From Punctularia strigosozonata HHB-11173 SS5 (lineage: Eukaryota; Basidiomycota; Agaricomycetes; Corticiales; Punctulariaceae), in contig NW_006767433.1 in assembly GCF_000264995.1 (NCBI RefSeq), forward strand, positions 3,103,521 to 3,167,520: DNA of 64,000 bases, in the 5' to 3' direction. A program made the translations under genes and the position numbers. This document shows, one piece after another, positions 24,235 through 34,920 of this stretch. Every line of letters begins with the position of its first letter. Position 1 is the first letter of the stretch. The notes below the pieces were generated by a model. That model was not told where the DNA came from, did no database searches, and worked only from the letters and a program-made list of their open reading frames with translations.

Positions 24235-27200
24235 CTACGTCGCCGAAGTCTTCGCACTCGGCATTCGCAAGCCAGTTTTGGTACCAGCGACATTGGGGTT
24301 CGACGCAGTCCGGTACACCATGCCCGCGCCGATCCTCGGTTTGGGTTTGCCGTCGACGCTCATCGGACTCGTCGGCGAGGTGTTAGTAGACGAGACCGCG
24401 CGACGTTGCTGATCGTGGACGTTGCGGTTGTAGCCCAAGACACCCTTCGTGGGGGGCTCTCCGGGTTGACGCTGTCCGAGTTGCAATGGTCGCGGCGGCG
24501 CAGACGGCGTCCGGTTGTAGAACCCGATCTTCGGGCTCGGTACGGACGACGTTGATTTCGACATGGCCATCGAGGCAGGCCCAGCGGTCGTGGCGGCGGC
24601 GGCAACTCTCGCCGCTGCCCGAGATGAGACGGATGTCGAGGTGTTGTTCGACAGTGTCCGCGGGCGAGGAAGGTGCGTCTCGTGCGATACTCGAGGAAGC
24701 ACAGACGAGATGGATCGAGCGCTAGCGGTGGACGCGGTGCGCTGGGGAAGAGCCGGGAGCTCTTTGTCAAATCTGGAAGCTACCGGCGTCTCGTGTCCGT
24801 CGGCGGGCGTGACTGGCATGTTCACGCTCGCGCTAGAGGCAGAAGTGTTGGAGCCCGCCCTGCTGCGAGATTCTGATTTCCTCCTCAGGCCTGGTGCAGA
24901 CCGTGCAGGGCGAGGCGTCGACATGGACTGCGAGTGGACGACCTTGTCCGAAGGCGCGTCCTCAGGATCTTCCGGGATGCCGATGGAAGGCGAGAAGCCG
25001 GACATGGCGCTGCCAGAGCTCGTCTTTTGTCCGTGTCCTGCATTGCTGCCTTTCTGATGCCAAGAGGTCGGAGGCGTTCGCGTCGCAGGTGCAGGCGTCG
25101 ACATGACAGACATGATGGACGCCGTGGACGAGAGGCCCTGGCGACTGGTGCCAGCGCTGAAGGAACGGGAGAGTGGATGTGGGGAATTGCTCGAGATGCG
25201 AGACGTCGAGCGGGATAAGACCAAAGATTCGGACGAGCGCCGGGTGCCCGTCAAGGTCGAGAGTCGTCGGGTCAGCGGCGAGGGTGCATCCTCGTCTTCG
25301 CTATCCGACCACCCGAGCCCCGTCGTCAAGCCTATTCCGCCTCGCAATAATTTGCCGTCACGATGCCTTGTACGGCGCCGCACCGTGTCACGTTCGTCTT
25401 TGAAGATTCCCGATTTTGTGATATTTGAAGACGCTGAAAGGGCGGAAATGAGCTTTCTCGATCGAGGGGAGACATGAATGATGGGTGGACGTACTGCTCT
25501 TCATGCTAGCCATACTGCCCGGTCGTGCGAGACTCTGCACAGAGACAGCTGCAGCATACTGAGCGCCGTGTCAGACGGGAATAATTGCAAACTGACCATC
25601 GGGTGATGCGGAACGCATGGCCATCGTTTGGCTGAACAGTTTGGAGCGAGGGGAGAGCAGACCGTCGCGGAACATGAGGTGCCTATACCACCGACGATGA
25701 GAATGGCACCCATAGCACAATAGGGAATGATGCGGAGGATCGTTCAAGGAAGCGGAGGAATCGACCGGATCACTCACGGTAAGGGAGTGTGTAAATCCAA
25801 ACTCGAGTCGCTGTCACTCGCGCCACCTTCCATCTCGCGTTCGAGCCGCGTCTCGTCCTCCGGCTGGTCCATGCCTGTATCCTTTTCAGCCAGCCGCACA
25901 AACACCACGTCGTATAACCAAAAGACCACTCACCCGCGTCCGACCCGTGCCCGAGCGCGGACTCGATCTGCACCCCATAATCCGAGACGTGGCTATCCTC
26001 GCTCCTCAAACTCTCGTCCGACTTGACGTTCCTCATCAACGCCATGCCCACCCCGACGCTCCCACTGTCGCTCCTTTTCCTGCCCTCGCCCTCCTCTTCA
26101 GGTGCCGGGGGCCCAAATGTGCCGCCGCTGTCCGACCTCCGCATCCGCGACCGCTCGTCCATCCAGTCCGTCGACCGCCGGTCGACCAGCGACTCCTCGT
26201 CCTCTCCGTACGACTCCCTCGACCTGACGACCTTGCTAAACTCGGTGCTCGACGCCGTCGAGCTGGATGCGGTAGACGAAGGCATGTTGGCGCTGGACCG
26301 CGCCTCGCCGCTGGCGTCGTCGTTAGAACCCGAGTCCGACCTAAACTTGGCCGAGGCTGTTGCGGACTTGATGGTGTCACCTGTCCCCGGCCGGACGGTG
26401 TCGCTTGTCCCCGGCCGGTCGGCCCTGGACCGGTCCCGCTCTCCACGCGCAGTACGGCGCAGATCGCTCGACTCGGTCGCCGACCTCCTCGAAGGATCCT
26501 TCCGGGTGGCGTTGGACTTGGAACGCGACGACGACGACGAAAGGGAGGACTTGGGGGTGAGCGACCGGGTCGGCCTCGGCGTGCGCTGGAGGATGGTCCG
26601 GATGTCGGGAGAAGCTCTCCCAGGCGTGTCAGCGCTGCCGCCGGGCACCGCCACTCCGTCGGCGCTGGCCGAGACAGGAGGTGGCGCGGACGACGAGGAG
26701 GGTGTGGGGGGAGCCGGGCTGACGCCGCGCGATTGAGAGCGTTCCATCAGCTCATGCTTGTGCATCCGCGACTTGGACCGGACGGCGCGTATCTCGAGGT
26801 GGACCGCGTACGGATCGATGGGATCGCCCTTGGAGCCTTCGCTGCCGGCCGTGAGGGGCGTGACGGGAGACGTTGCGCTGAGCGGGGATTGCGCGAGGTG
26901 AGTGGTGGATGGGTCGATGGGCGAAGTCGCATCGTAGGCGGCTTCGCTCCCGTAGCCGCCTTCCGAGGTGTGGCCGAGCGAGGTGACCGAGGCGAGGAAC
27001 GCCTGGGTGAGCGGGCCGCCGCTTGCGAGAGAGAAGGTCGAGGTCGAGTACGGAGAACGCGAGCTGGTAGCCGAGAGCGAGGCCGAGTGCGGGGGAGGGT
27101 TGACCGTCAGGTCGTCCATGGTGAGCGGAGGGAGGTCGGCCATGTCGATGCTTGCGATGCTGTCCCGCTGACGCCTAGACGCGGTGTCGTGCCCGTCGTC

Positions 27201-28160
27201 GTCCGAATCCTGGCGGCCATCGTAGCGCGCCATGATCGAGGCGAGATCGTCGTCGTCATCCTCCTCTTCGAGGATGGAGGACCGGACATCGACGCCCTTT
27301 GTGCCCGGAGTCCAGGACGGAACGGCGAGCGAGGCGGCGCTCTTGACGCTCAACATGGAATGCATGCTGTCGCGCTTGGACGGCAAGGACGTGAAGGTGC
27401 TCGTGGCCACGCTCGGCGACGGGGACGGCCGGCCTGTGCTCCGGCTGGACTCGCTCTCGGAAGCGCTGCTGCCGAGGCTCGCGCCGGACATGCGCCTCGA
27501 GCGAAGAGCTGCGGCAAACCCCCTGGGGTGCGGAGCGGCGCGCGATCCGCTCCCGGCGCTCCTGTAACTGGCAAACGAGCTGCCCGACGCACGGCGGCTG
27601 TGCCCCGCGCTGCTCAGGGACGATCGGAACATGATCAGCGTCTCGTCCGAGATGGGCGACGGCGTATCCGGAAGCGCGGGCAGCGGCGACGAGGGCGGAA
27701 GCGTGGGCGGCGGATTCCGCGAAATCGACGACGAGCTAGACACCCGCGGCAGCGCGTACGACGACTCGACGGAGGGGCGGGGACTGCGCGAGCGGAAGCT
27801 GGACGGTCCGGGATGCGACGGCGTAGGCGGGCTCATGTGCGAAGAGAGAGAGGACGGCGGGCGGCCGAGAGCGGCGCTAAAGGCACTGGAGAACGGGCTG
27901 CCTGAAGAGCCCGATGCCGGCGTTGCGTACACGGACGTTCCAGGCGACGGCGGGATGGGCGTGGCATACACGGACGTTCCAGGCGACGGCGGGATGGGCG
28001 TGGCATACACGGACGCTCCTGGCGAGGGTGATATCAGGGGAGAGGGCGGTATGTGTGACGGCGGCGCGGGGAAGGACGAGAGGAGGAGGGGCACCGGGGG
28101 CCTCTCGCGCTCCTTACGGACGTGGAGCGCGGCGGGAGAGTGCGTCGTGGTGGACGCCAT
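24235..28160 (-). CDS. large Ser-rich disordered protein, unknown
   Basis: Exons 28160-25934, 25874-25778, 25682-25597 and 25493-24235 close in phase to 1222 residues starting MASTTTHSPAALHV. Most of it is low-complexity Ser/Pro/Thr/Arg sequence. Ordered-looking islands are SILEEEDDDDDLASIMARYD, DPYAVHLEIRAVRSKSRMHK, FRDGLLSPRSKLFSQ and VSPRSRKLISALSASSN continuing to IFKDERDTVRRRTRHRDGKL and GLTTGLGWSDSEDEDAPSP. Near residues 50-80 a short unit, PPSPGTSVYATPI, is repeated three times. I infer a regulatory or scaffold protein heavily phosphorylated; no catalytic domain is seen. The frame stays open upstream to 28838, so the start could lie further 5'. Confidence 0.7.
27922..28030. repeat. coding minisatellite, about 39-base unit, nearly three copies
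   Basis: A unit of 39 bases beginning catacacggacgttccaggc is repeated twice almost perfectly, with a third diverged copy. It lies within the first exon of the Ser-rich protein and encodes tandem PSPGTSVYATPIP. The unit length is a multiple of three, so copy number can change without breaking the frame. Confidence 0.85.
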
Positions 28161-28838
28161 AGGGGAGAGGGCGCCGGGTGCGGACGGCTGAGGACGAGAG
28201 GAACATGTCAGCACACGGACAGTGGATAACGCAGGCACGGCGGAGGAGGCACGGCGGGGGAACGGCGGGGTGCTCACGGTAATGGGCGTCGTGACGGAGA
28301 GGCGGAAGGCACGGTAACGCGCGACGTCCTCGGCAAGGCGGCTTCGCGGATGAGCGTAGCAGGACCTGTCGGGCGGGGACACCATGGTCAGCATCGTTGT
28401 GGGGGCACGCAGCGGGCGGGGAAGGTGCCATGGAGGGGATTGGAGGAATAATAAGAGGAGCGGGGGAAGTGCAGACGAGGACAAGCCCCGGAGAAGCAGC
28501 GATGTTACTGATTTCATTTCATGATCATTATCCTGCTCACCTGCGCTGCTGGTGGCGAACCAACGACGTGGACTGTTCTCAGATCCGTGGCTATCCTTCT
28601 GCAGGTTAGGTGTCAGCCCAGGCGGCGACAGGACGCGCTGAAGGTCGCCCGTTGGCAGAATCGACGGCGAACTCACGTGTTGGCCGCCAGGGTGTGTCGT
28701 GCAGATCGTCCGGGTTGGAAGACGCGCCGTCGACGGTCCAGCGAGTAACGTTACACAAACTTCCGGCGGAGCGTCAGGAAGTGCCGGAGAATGGAGGCGT
28801 CCCCGGATGCGTGCCACAATAAGCAGTCTGCACGCCAA

Positions 28839-30684
28839 GTAGCCACGTGCCCTCCAAGATTAGCGTATCGCCGCCCCGACGAGTCCGGAGCGCGGCAGAG
28901 ACGAACAGAAAGAGCGGGCGAGCAGCAGCAGGGGCCGGTCGTGTATGCGGCGTCGAGGACAGCTCAGGCCTCTCTGCGCTGGCCCCGTACGAAAGAATTA
29001 CGGTGATCGAGCGTCCGCGCAGGCCCTGGCTCCGATTGGCTGGGCCACGCGGCTTCTCCCTCTGCTCGCATGATCGGCTCGCTTGGTCGCTTCCTCTGAT
29101 GCCCTGTCAGACGCCCCCGCCCGGGCCATTCCGCCCGCCACCGACAATCCAGCCTAGCGCCACCTGTTATTACTGGTGCTCGCTAGACTTTTGGCTGGCC
29201 GCTGCTGCGCTGATATGTTGCGTCTCCCCCCCCTCTCATTTTTGTCAGGATCGGAAAATAGCGGAACCCCCCTATCCTGACGAGATGAGACGACTGCTCC
29301 TCAACGAAGAAGCGCTTGGTATCAGCCACCCTATGCCGATGTCAGGGCGAAAAGAAGTCGGGTCGGACCCATCAGGCACAGCCACTGTTCGTCCATCTCA
29401 GCTGCGAGCCTGTCTTGCCTTGTTCCTCCTGCTGTGTTAAACGCCAGGCATCTCCTCGAACACAGCCAGAGCGTCCCGTTCGCACCAACATCGCACACTC
29501 CCCACGCACGCGCCACGAAGCTTGCTCACGACAAGAAACTCTTTTCCAAGTACCTGCGGATACCCAAGCAGTTCCCGTTGCTGCCCACACCATCACTGCA
29601 AACGCGAGCGTCCCGCGGTCGCGTAATGATACCCGCCATCCCAGAGTCGATATTTCCTCCCACCCCATGTGACTCAGTTCGCGTCCACACCCTTACTCGG
29701 ACGGCAACACCTCTGCCGTGCATCCCCGTCCCCCTTTGCACATGAACATGTGCTCCAGCGAGGCCTCAGAGGTCTCCCGGCCTTGGGAAACAAGAACCTA
29801 ACATTTTATCTCGAGTCTATCATCTCCCATCAGGATTCGCAGAGACTCCGCGCCCTCCACTTCGACCTGACATGCGATAAAAACCAGTCTTCTGCTGCAG
29901 TCCCACTCTATGGCAACGACCGTCAACTCAATTCTGCTGAAATCACGAGCTTGTCGCCCACCCTGCCGACACGCGGCAAACTTGCTCGCCACCGCAGCCC
30001 AGTTTTAGACCGGACGCCACACTATAGTTGCTATCGTCAAAGACCAGAACGCATGCCGTTCTTGTGACCCACGCGCTCGCTAGCGTCTTTTGATCGCCGC
30101 GCCCTAGACTGCCATGTCTGAATTACTGCAGTTCGTGCACTTGTCGCTATTCGGAACCGAATGCTATAGCTCGTTGCTCAGAGTTACTGTGAACATACGG
30201 CCGCTAATGGCGGCGTGTCAGGAAACGTACACCGTTCGCACTGATCATCATCTGAATTGATGTATCGTCGGTCGTCGTTCGCAGACACGCTTCCGCGCAC
30301 GACGACCCGGTATTCTCTCCCAGCGTACTCTGCGACGATCCCGTTATGCACCACATATCTCAATTGGCAGCGCTCGAGACGACAACCGCTCCCCTCGTCA
30401 TCCATCAATACCTGTACTCTGCTAAGCTTAAGCCTTAGTGCAGCCTAAGGCCGCCACCCGACCCCGGAGTTCCCACGGTTATTTGACCCTCAATGATCCT
30501 CGAGGGTCAGATCTCCACCATCTTCCAGCGCTGCGGTTGCGAGCCGTAAATGATCTAGCTGACGTCAAGAAAACTATTATACAAGGGACGGATGCAGTTT
30601 CACCCGAGATCATCCGCGCCGGATCGATCGCAGGCGAGGTCCTGCAATTTGCTCCCATACGCGCGTATCCTCCGATCTCCCTGA
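28839..30684. other. gene-poor interval
   Basis: About 1.85 kb with only unsupported ORFs. The longest, 28847-29440 (+), is built of Pro/Arg/Ser-rich codons typical of GC-rich noncoding DNA and lacks domains. It lies between the start of the Ser-rich gene and the 3' end of the metacaspase, so it probably holds a long leader or promoter of the Ser-rich gene. Confidence 0.5.
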
Positions 30685-32680
30685 CTACATGCTAAAATCG
30701 GTGCGCTTGATGTCCTAGAATACGGAATAAGTTATTGCGTATGCTTACCGCAGCGTTACATACAATCCGATGGGAACTAGACAACTGAGGCGAGCCGCGG
30801 CATCAGAGGGCACCTCCCTACCCCCATGAGGGATGCATACATACCTGCGGCGTTTGAGAGTATCCGCTCAACTGATCACTATACGGAAGCCGTTTCAGCA
30901 GCAGCGAGGGATCTTGTCTCGGATGATCGAAAAACAGACCGAATTTGGTTCAGCATCTCGTGTAGCGTCAACACACGTCCCGCCATTGTACCCTGGACCG
31001 CATTCAAGAAGGCCTAACATATTGTGCTCAGCCCCGATCGCCAAAAATCATGGAAACTTACTCTGCTCATCGCGCCTCCATTTCCGTCTAGATGATCCAA
31101 GGCTTGTTGACTGTCCTTGCACCCGGAGAACGCAATCTATCCCAATTCTTCGGTGTACGGTCACAGAGGAAGGAAAATTAGCCGTACTACAGAACCCGCG
31201 GTTGACCTCTCCTGTTTGGCTATCTTTGAAGCGCGTCGTATGGCTCTGAATCGCGAGGGGTTTCTGATCAAGCTGGGTCTCTTGATCTCTCCATTAGCCG
31301 AGTACATGTACTGAAGATCTGATGGAGGTGTCCCTTGTGCTTGCTGTACCCAGAATGCGCGATGACATACCTAGCGCAGATCCAGAATGGCAGGACTGCA
31401 TGTACCATCAGCTCACTCGCCGGCGTCCATGGCGAGGAGCACCTACATCAAAGACCGCGGTAAATCGACATCCTTGGGGAAGGTGGCGAATCATGGAATC
31501 AAACATTTCCTATTTTCATTGACTCAGAATCTTTGACGCTGGACTCGTCATCGCAAGGTTCACATCGTCTGTGATGTATCCTGTTTGTCCGTAGTCCAAA
31601 GGCACGATCGCTACGTATGCATTGTCAGCCTCGCGAGCGTGTTTTGTAACCACTTTCTCGTGCAAACCTTCGTCATAACCGTCTGTTTCATCTCCATCCA
31701 AGTCAGGTATTTGTTTCCCGTGCCCGGAGACTGAAAATGTATCATATAGTCTCTTTGCCACAGGGAAATCAAATACGAACAATGAAAAAATAAGGAATCT
31801 CCTGGCCTCGCGTCTTGCGCGAGCCAGTACATCGAATGGATCTGCCCGTTGAGGGTTTATAATTATGAACCATCACTAGCATGGGTCTTACAATATTGTC
31901 CTTCGTTGGCAGGTTGTTGGATAACCGATCGTCTGTGAGTAGTCGCACGCTGTGATCCTGGAACCCGAAATGGCCTATATTCACATACATCGCAGCTGAG
32001 CTTATCGTTCTTCATTGCAATGGATTTATTTGCGCACCCAGGCATGCTTTAACACTCTGTGCATCTCTGACGCATCCGATCAATGGGGAGAGACTATATT
32101 GGCCCACTTCCCGCAAGCCATCGTAGTTGATCCCGATCTGAGCCCAAAGTCCTACGAGTGACCACTAGGGCGGCAGCGTGGTGATAATATGTACTCACGC
32201 ATAGTGCTTTTTTGCTGCCTGATTGAAGGCTCGGCTGAGCAGGGGGTACAACCTGGTATATCGGGTTATAGGATTGTGGCAGTGGTTCATTGCCCGCCGC
32301 ATAGCTGGGATGTTGCCCCATGAAGTGCTGATTCCATGACGGTCCTGGCTGAGACCACAACGTGGGCGCGCCAGACGGATAGACATCATTGTTGTTGCAA
32401 TATCCGTTGTATGACGAGACTGGATGTGTCTGAACGTAAGCTGGTTGATAACCAGCCAAAGGTCGAGGTGCAACTTGAAATCCACCGGCGCTGTAAGATA
32501 CGGTTATCTTCCAACTGGCAGAAAGCCGGAAAGTATGAAGCATGGCCGGGCTACATCGAATGCGCACCCAAAGGCAGGCGGCGAGGCCTGAGTTCCATCA
32601 TGAGAAGGGAACGTTGGAGGACTTGCGTATGAATTTGGAGAGGCATGATTGGAGGAGGGGTAGTATCTGTTCCACTCCAT
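30685..32680 (-). CDS. MCA1: type I metacaspase
   Basis: Fifteen exons, from 32680-32568 to the last at 30714-30685, close in phase to 410 residues. The N-terminal prodomain is Pro/Gln/Tyr-rich (MEWNRYYPSSNHASPNSY, GYQPAYVQTHPVSSYNG). The p20 domain shows KKALCIGINYDGLREV, LIGCVRDAQSV, HFGFQDHSVRLLTDD, PTKDNI, ARPGDSLFFHFSGHGKQIPD with the catalytic His, DGDETDGYDEAIVPLDY, and FTAVFDSCHSGSALDL with the catalytic Cys. The p10 part has IAFSGCKDSQQALDH, LTLHEMLNQIR and the closing PQLSSSHRID. Metacaspases are calcium-dependent Cys proteases that cleave after Arg/Lys and act in protein quality control and cell death. All key residues are present; the only oddity is FHF where FHY is usual. Confidence 0.9.
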
Positions 32681-34460
32681 CTGTGCGAATGACAATAAAA
32701 AGGTAGTTATTGGCCTCGCGATGCGAACACTCGCGACATGGGTCAGATTTTATATAGGCGGCGCTTGCGGTGAGAGAAAGAAGGTCGAATGTCTAAGCGC
32801 CCTCAGTGTCATGCGCATTCCAATACAGGCAGCACTAGCAGCATTGGGACTTCTGCCCGTTTTGTCGTGCACACGCTAATCATATATATCAGGCAAATCT
32901 CATGTCTGTGAACCAACTCAAATCGGTATGTGTCGCTCCGATATATAACATCGAGATTCAGATACGGAATTGTCAAATATTACATTCGAGGAGTACAGGC
33001 ATCGGAGACTAAGCTTCCACTATGATTTTGCCTAATCCGATATGATAGTATAAGTACAAATTGAAACTCCTGAACCCGTAATACATCTATCGGAAATATC
33101 ACCACGTTCCGTGAATGTCACCAATTCGAGTGCTCAACGGCAGTTCATGGATATTACCGAAATATGAGGAGCGCATTCTGAGCGCCCAGATGGATGATTG
33201 GTTGGAACATGTATCATCGATTTCAGTATGATCATTGTCGTCACGAACCTGATTTGTGAGACCCCTGGAACCGTCCTCATTATCAATGGACAATCAGTCA
33301 TCTTGGCTACCAGACAAATATACCTAACATAACATGTAGTGAGGCTACAACCAGCAAATGCTTTCTGCACATTACTGTTTCAGAAGTGATTTTATTTTCG
33401 ATATCCTATTTGCGCACCGAATCTGTTTAAGAGGCGCACACACATTGATCTTTGGTTTCTTCATCCGACCGTCCGTGGAGTAAATATGAGGAAGACCTCT
33501 TGTAGATCAGAGCAGGATGTCATAATTATCACTAACGGGCTTACCGACTGCAAATCGTGAATGACAAGATTGGGTGAAAGGATGAGCATCACGGCACTAC
33601 ATATCATATAAGACCGAACACCCACCTTGAAATGACCGTCAAACGGCACGTAGGCGCTGTTTGAATGTAACTTTGAACATCACCTCAGACTGGTTTGATA
33701 TCGGCAGCCAAGGGCAGGAGTGGGCGGAGACTCGGCCAGTTCACTGCGAGAAACGTGGCGCGTAATACAAGCGTAAGATCGCCTCCACAGTACGAGTACA
33801 CCGCGCGCTCACAGAGCGGTCGAACCTTAAACTTTGCTGGTGACGTGGAGACGGCTCAGCGCTCGGATAATATCATGCCTAACGACACGGATTTGACTGA
33901 CTATATCGAGGGCATCGTGCACCAGTTCACAAGAGAGCGGACTGCTCACCTCGGCAGTCGGCAGCGTTCGAAAGGGTTTGCTATGTCCCCTCGAAAGCAC
34001 CGTCGAGGTGCCGCATCCGCTGACTTTCCCACGTTCGTTACCGGCATCGAAAGCGAGCAATCGCTTCGAGGTGGTCAAAATCTCCTGCGGCGAAGTCATT
34101 GTAACGCCATCCATGAGGCTATCAACGAGGAAGCCGTCTTTCAAGGCACAGACGTGATCGCGATGAGGGCTGATGAGGGTCACAGTTGCGGGATTTAAGG
34201 AGTACGGTCATAATAGATATGTAAGTATGCCAACCCTTTGACTCTAAATCGCGGCATAAAAGCGGCGTCATAGCGGACGCGAGAACGCAACATGAAAGCA
34301 CATACTGCACATGCAACTCGCTTGCGATAATGCGACGTAAAAATGCTTTGACGAGCCATCGGTGAAGCGGGAACACCATGCACTGGCAGTGCGGATGAGG
34401 TACATACTTGCGGAGTACGAGACCCTCATTGTAGCTTGCTAAGCTTGAAACAACGTCAGC
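32681..34460. other. gene-poor, AT-richer interval
   Basis: About 1.8 kb between the metacaspase start and the tRNA gene. The part from 32880 to 33680 is visibly AT-richer than the genic regions (atatatcagg, atataacatc). Only the doubtful ORF at 33827-34183 stands out. The metacaspase promoter must lie at the left end. Confidence 0.5.
33827..34183 (-). CDS. doubtful small ORF, unknown
   Basis: An uninterrupted minus-strand frame of 118 codons with fungal-like codon use, many codons ending in C. It contains HRDHVCALKDGFLVDSLMDG, MTSPQEILTTSKRLLAFDAG and IVSQIRVVRHDIIRALSRLH. A longer frame of 167 codons runs antisense to it on the plus strand (33695-34198), so one of the two, or both, is a shadow. 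No domain, signal peptide or intron support is seen. I favour the minus strand on composition only. Confidence 0.3.
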   Translation of the reverse strand: MTLISPHRDHVCALKDGFLVDSLMDGVTMTSPQEILTTSKRLLAFDAGNERGKVSGCGTSTVLSRGHSKPFRTLPTAEVSSPLSCELVHDALDIVSQIRVVRHDIIRALSRLHVTSKV

Positions 34461-34542
34461 GGCTCAATGGTCCAGAGGTACGATACTTGCTTTGGGCGAA
34501 GCACAATTGCAAGTGACCTGGGTTCGATTCCCGGTTGGGCCC
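34461..34542 (+). tRNA. tRNA-Pro(UGG) with an 11-base intron
   Basis: The 5' strand GGCTCAA pairs with the 3' strand TTGGGCC (34535-34541). The T-arm is CTGGG TTCGATT CCCGG. The anticodon stem CTTGC/GCAAG encloses TTTGGG, giving anticodon TGG (Pro) at positions 34-36. The short intron, cgaagcacaat, sits between positions 37 and 38, the canonical site for nuclear tRNA introns; yeast tRNA-Pro(UGG) has an intron at the same place. A run of T residues just downstream fits an RNA polymerase III terminator. Confidence 0.92.
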
Positions 34543-34635
34543 TTCGTTTTTCAATGCTCCTCTGCTGCGCACATGCAGTGTGCAATGTCGTAGGCAAGCT
34601 CAAAGGTTGTAATCGATTCGTGTCACAGCAGTAAG

Positions 34636-34741
34636 TAGAGCTGATTTGCAGCCAATATTTCCCTAGGGAAACCTCGGTCAACTTGCCATACCATCAATGA
34701 CAGGCCGCGAATTGATATTTATCAGCTGCAAATCAGCTCTA
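34636..34741. mobile_element. MITE, copy 1 (short inverted-repeat DNA transposon relic)
   Basis: The ends are perfect inverted repeats, GAGCTGATTTGCAGC and GCTGCAAATCAGCTC, flanked by TA on both sides. A second copy occurs at 63821-63932. The interior is about 70 bases, AT-rich and noncoding. The TA flanks suggest mobilisation by a Tc1/mariner-type transposase encoded elsewhere. It sits 93 bases downstream of the tRNA-Pro gene. Confidence 0.85.
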
Positions 34742-34920
34742 GTGGCCCGGGCCGAAGAGGGCAGGGCACTGTCATTTGGGCGGTCTCTCGCGTAGGTGCC
34801 GCGCTTTTTCGTCAGTCCCTTGTGCACACGGCGTCGTCGCCTCCAGCTCCACCACTCTCGTCTTAGTCTCACTCGGCGCCTTCACGTCGGCGACGACCAA
34901 CCTGAACTCACTCGGCGCGC

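Noticed and set aside
25947-27905. 652-codon plus-strand open frame
   Set aside because: It lies antisense to the Ser-rich gene and is made of Arg/Gly/Ala runs expected from the complement of Ser/Pro/Thr codons in GC-rich DNA. The minus strand gives a spliced 1222-residue protein.
28847-29440. 197-codon plus-strand frame in the gene-poor region
   Set aside because: No domain, biased composition, overlapping frames on both strands and no splice support.
30438-30695. 85-codon plus-strand frame at the 3' end of the metacaspase
   Set aside because: No supporting splice, no domain, and it overlaps the metacaspase terminus.
33695-34198. 167-codon plus-strand frame
   Set aside because: It overlaps a minus-strand frame with more fungal-like codon use, and its Arg/Ser/Gln composition looks random.
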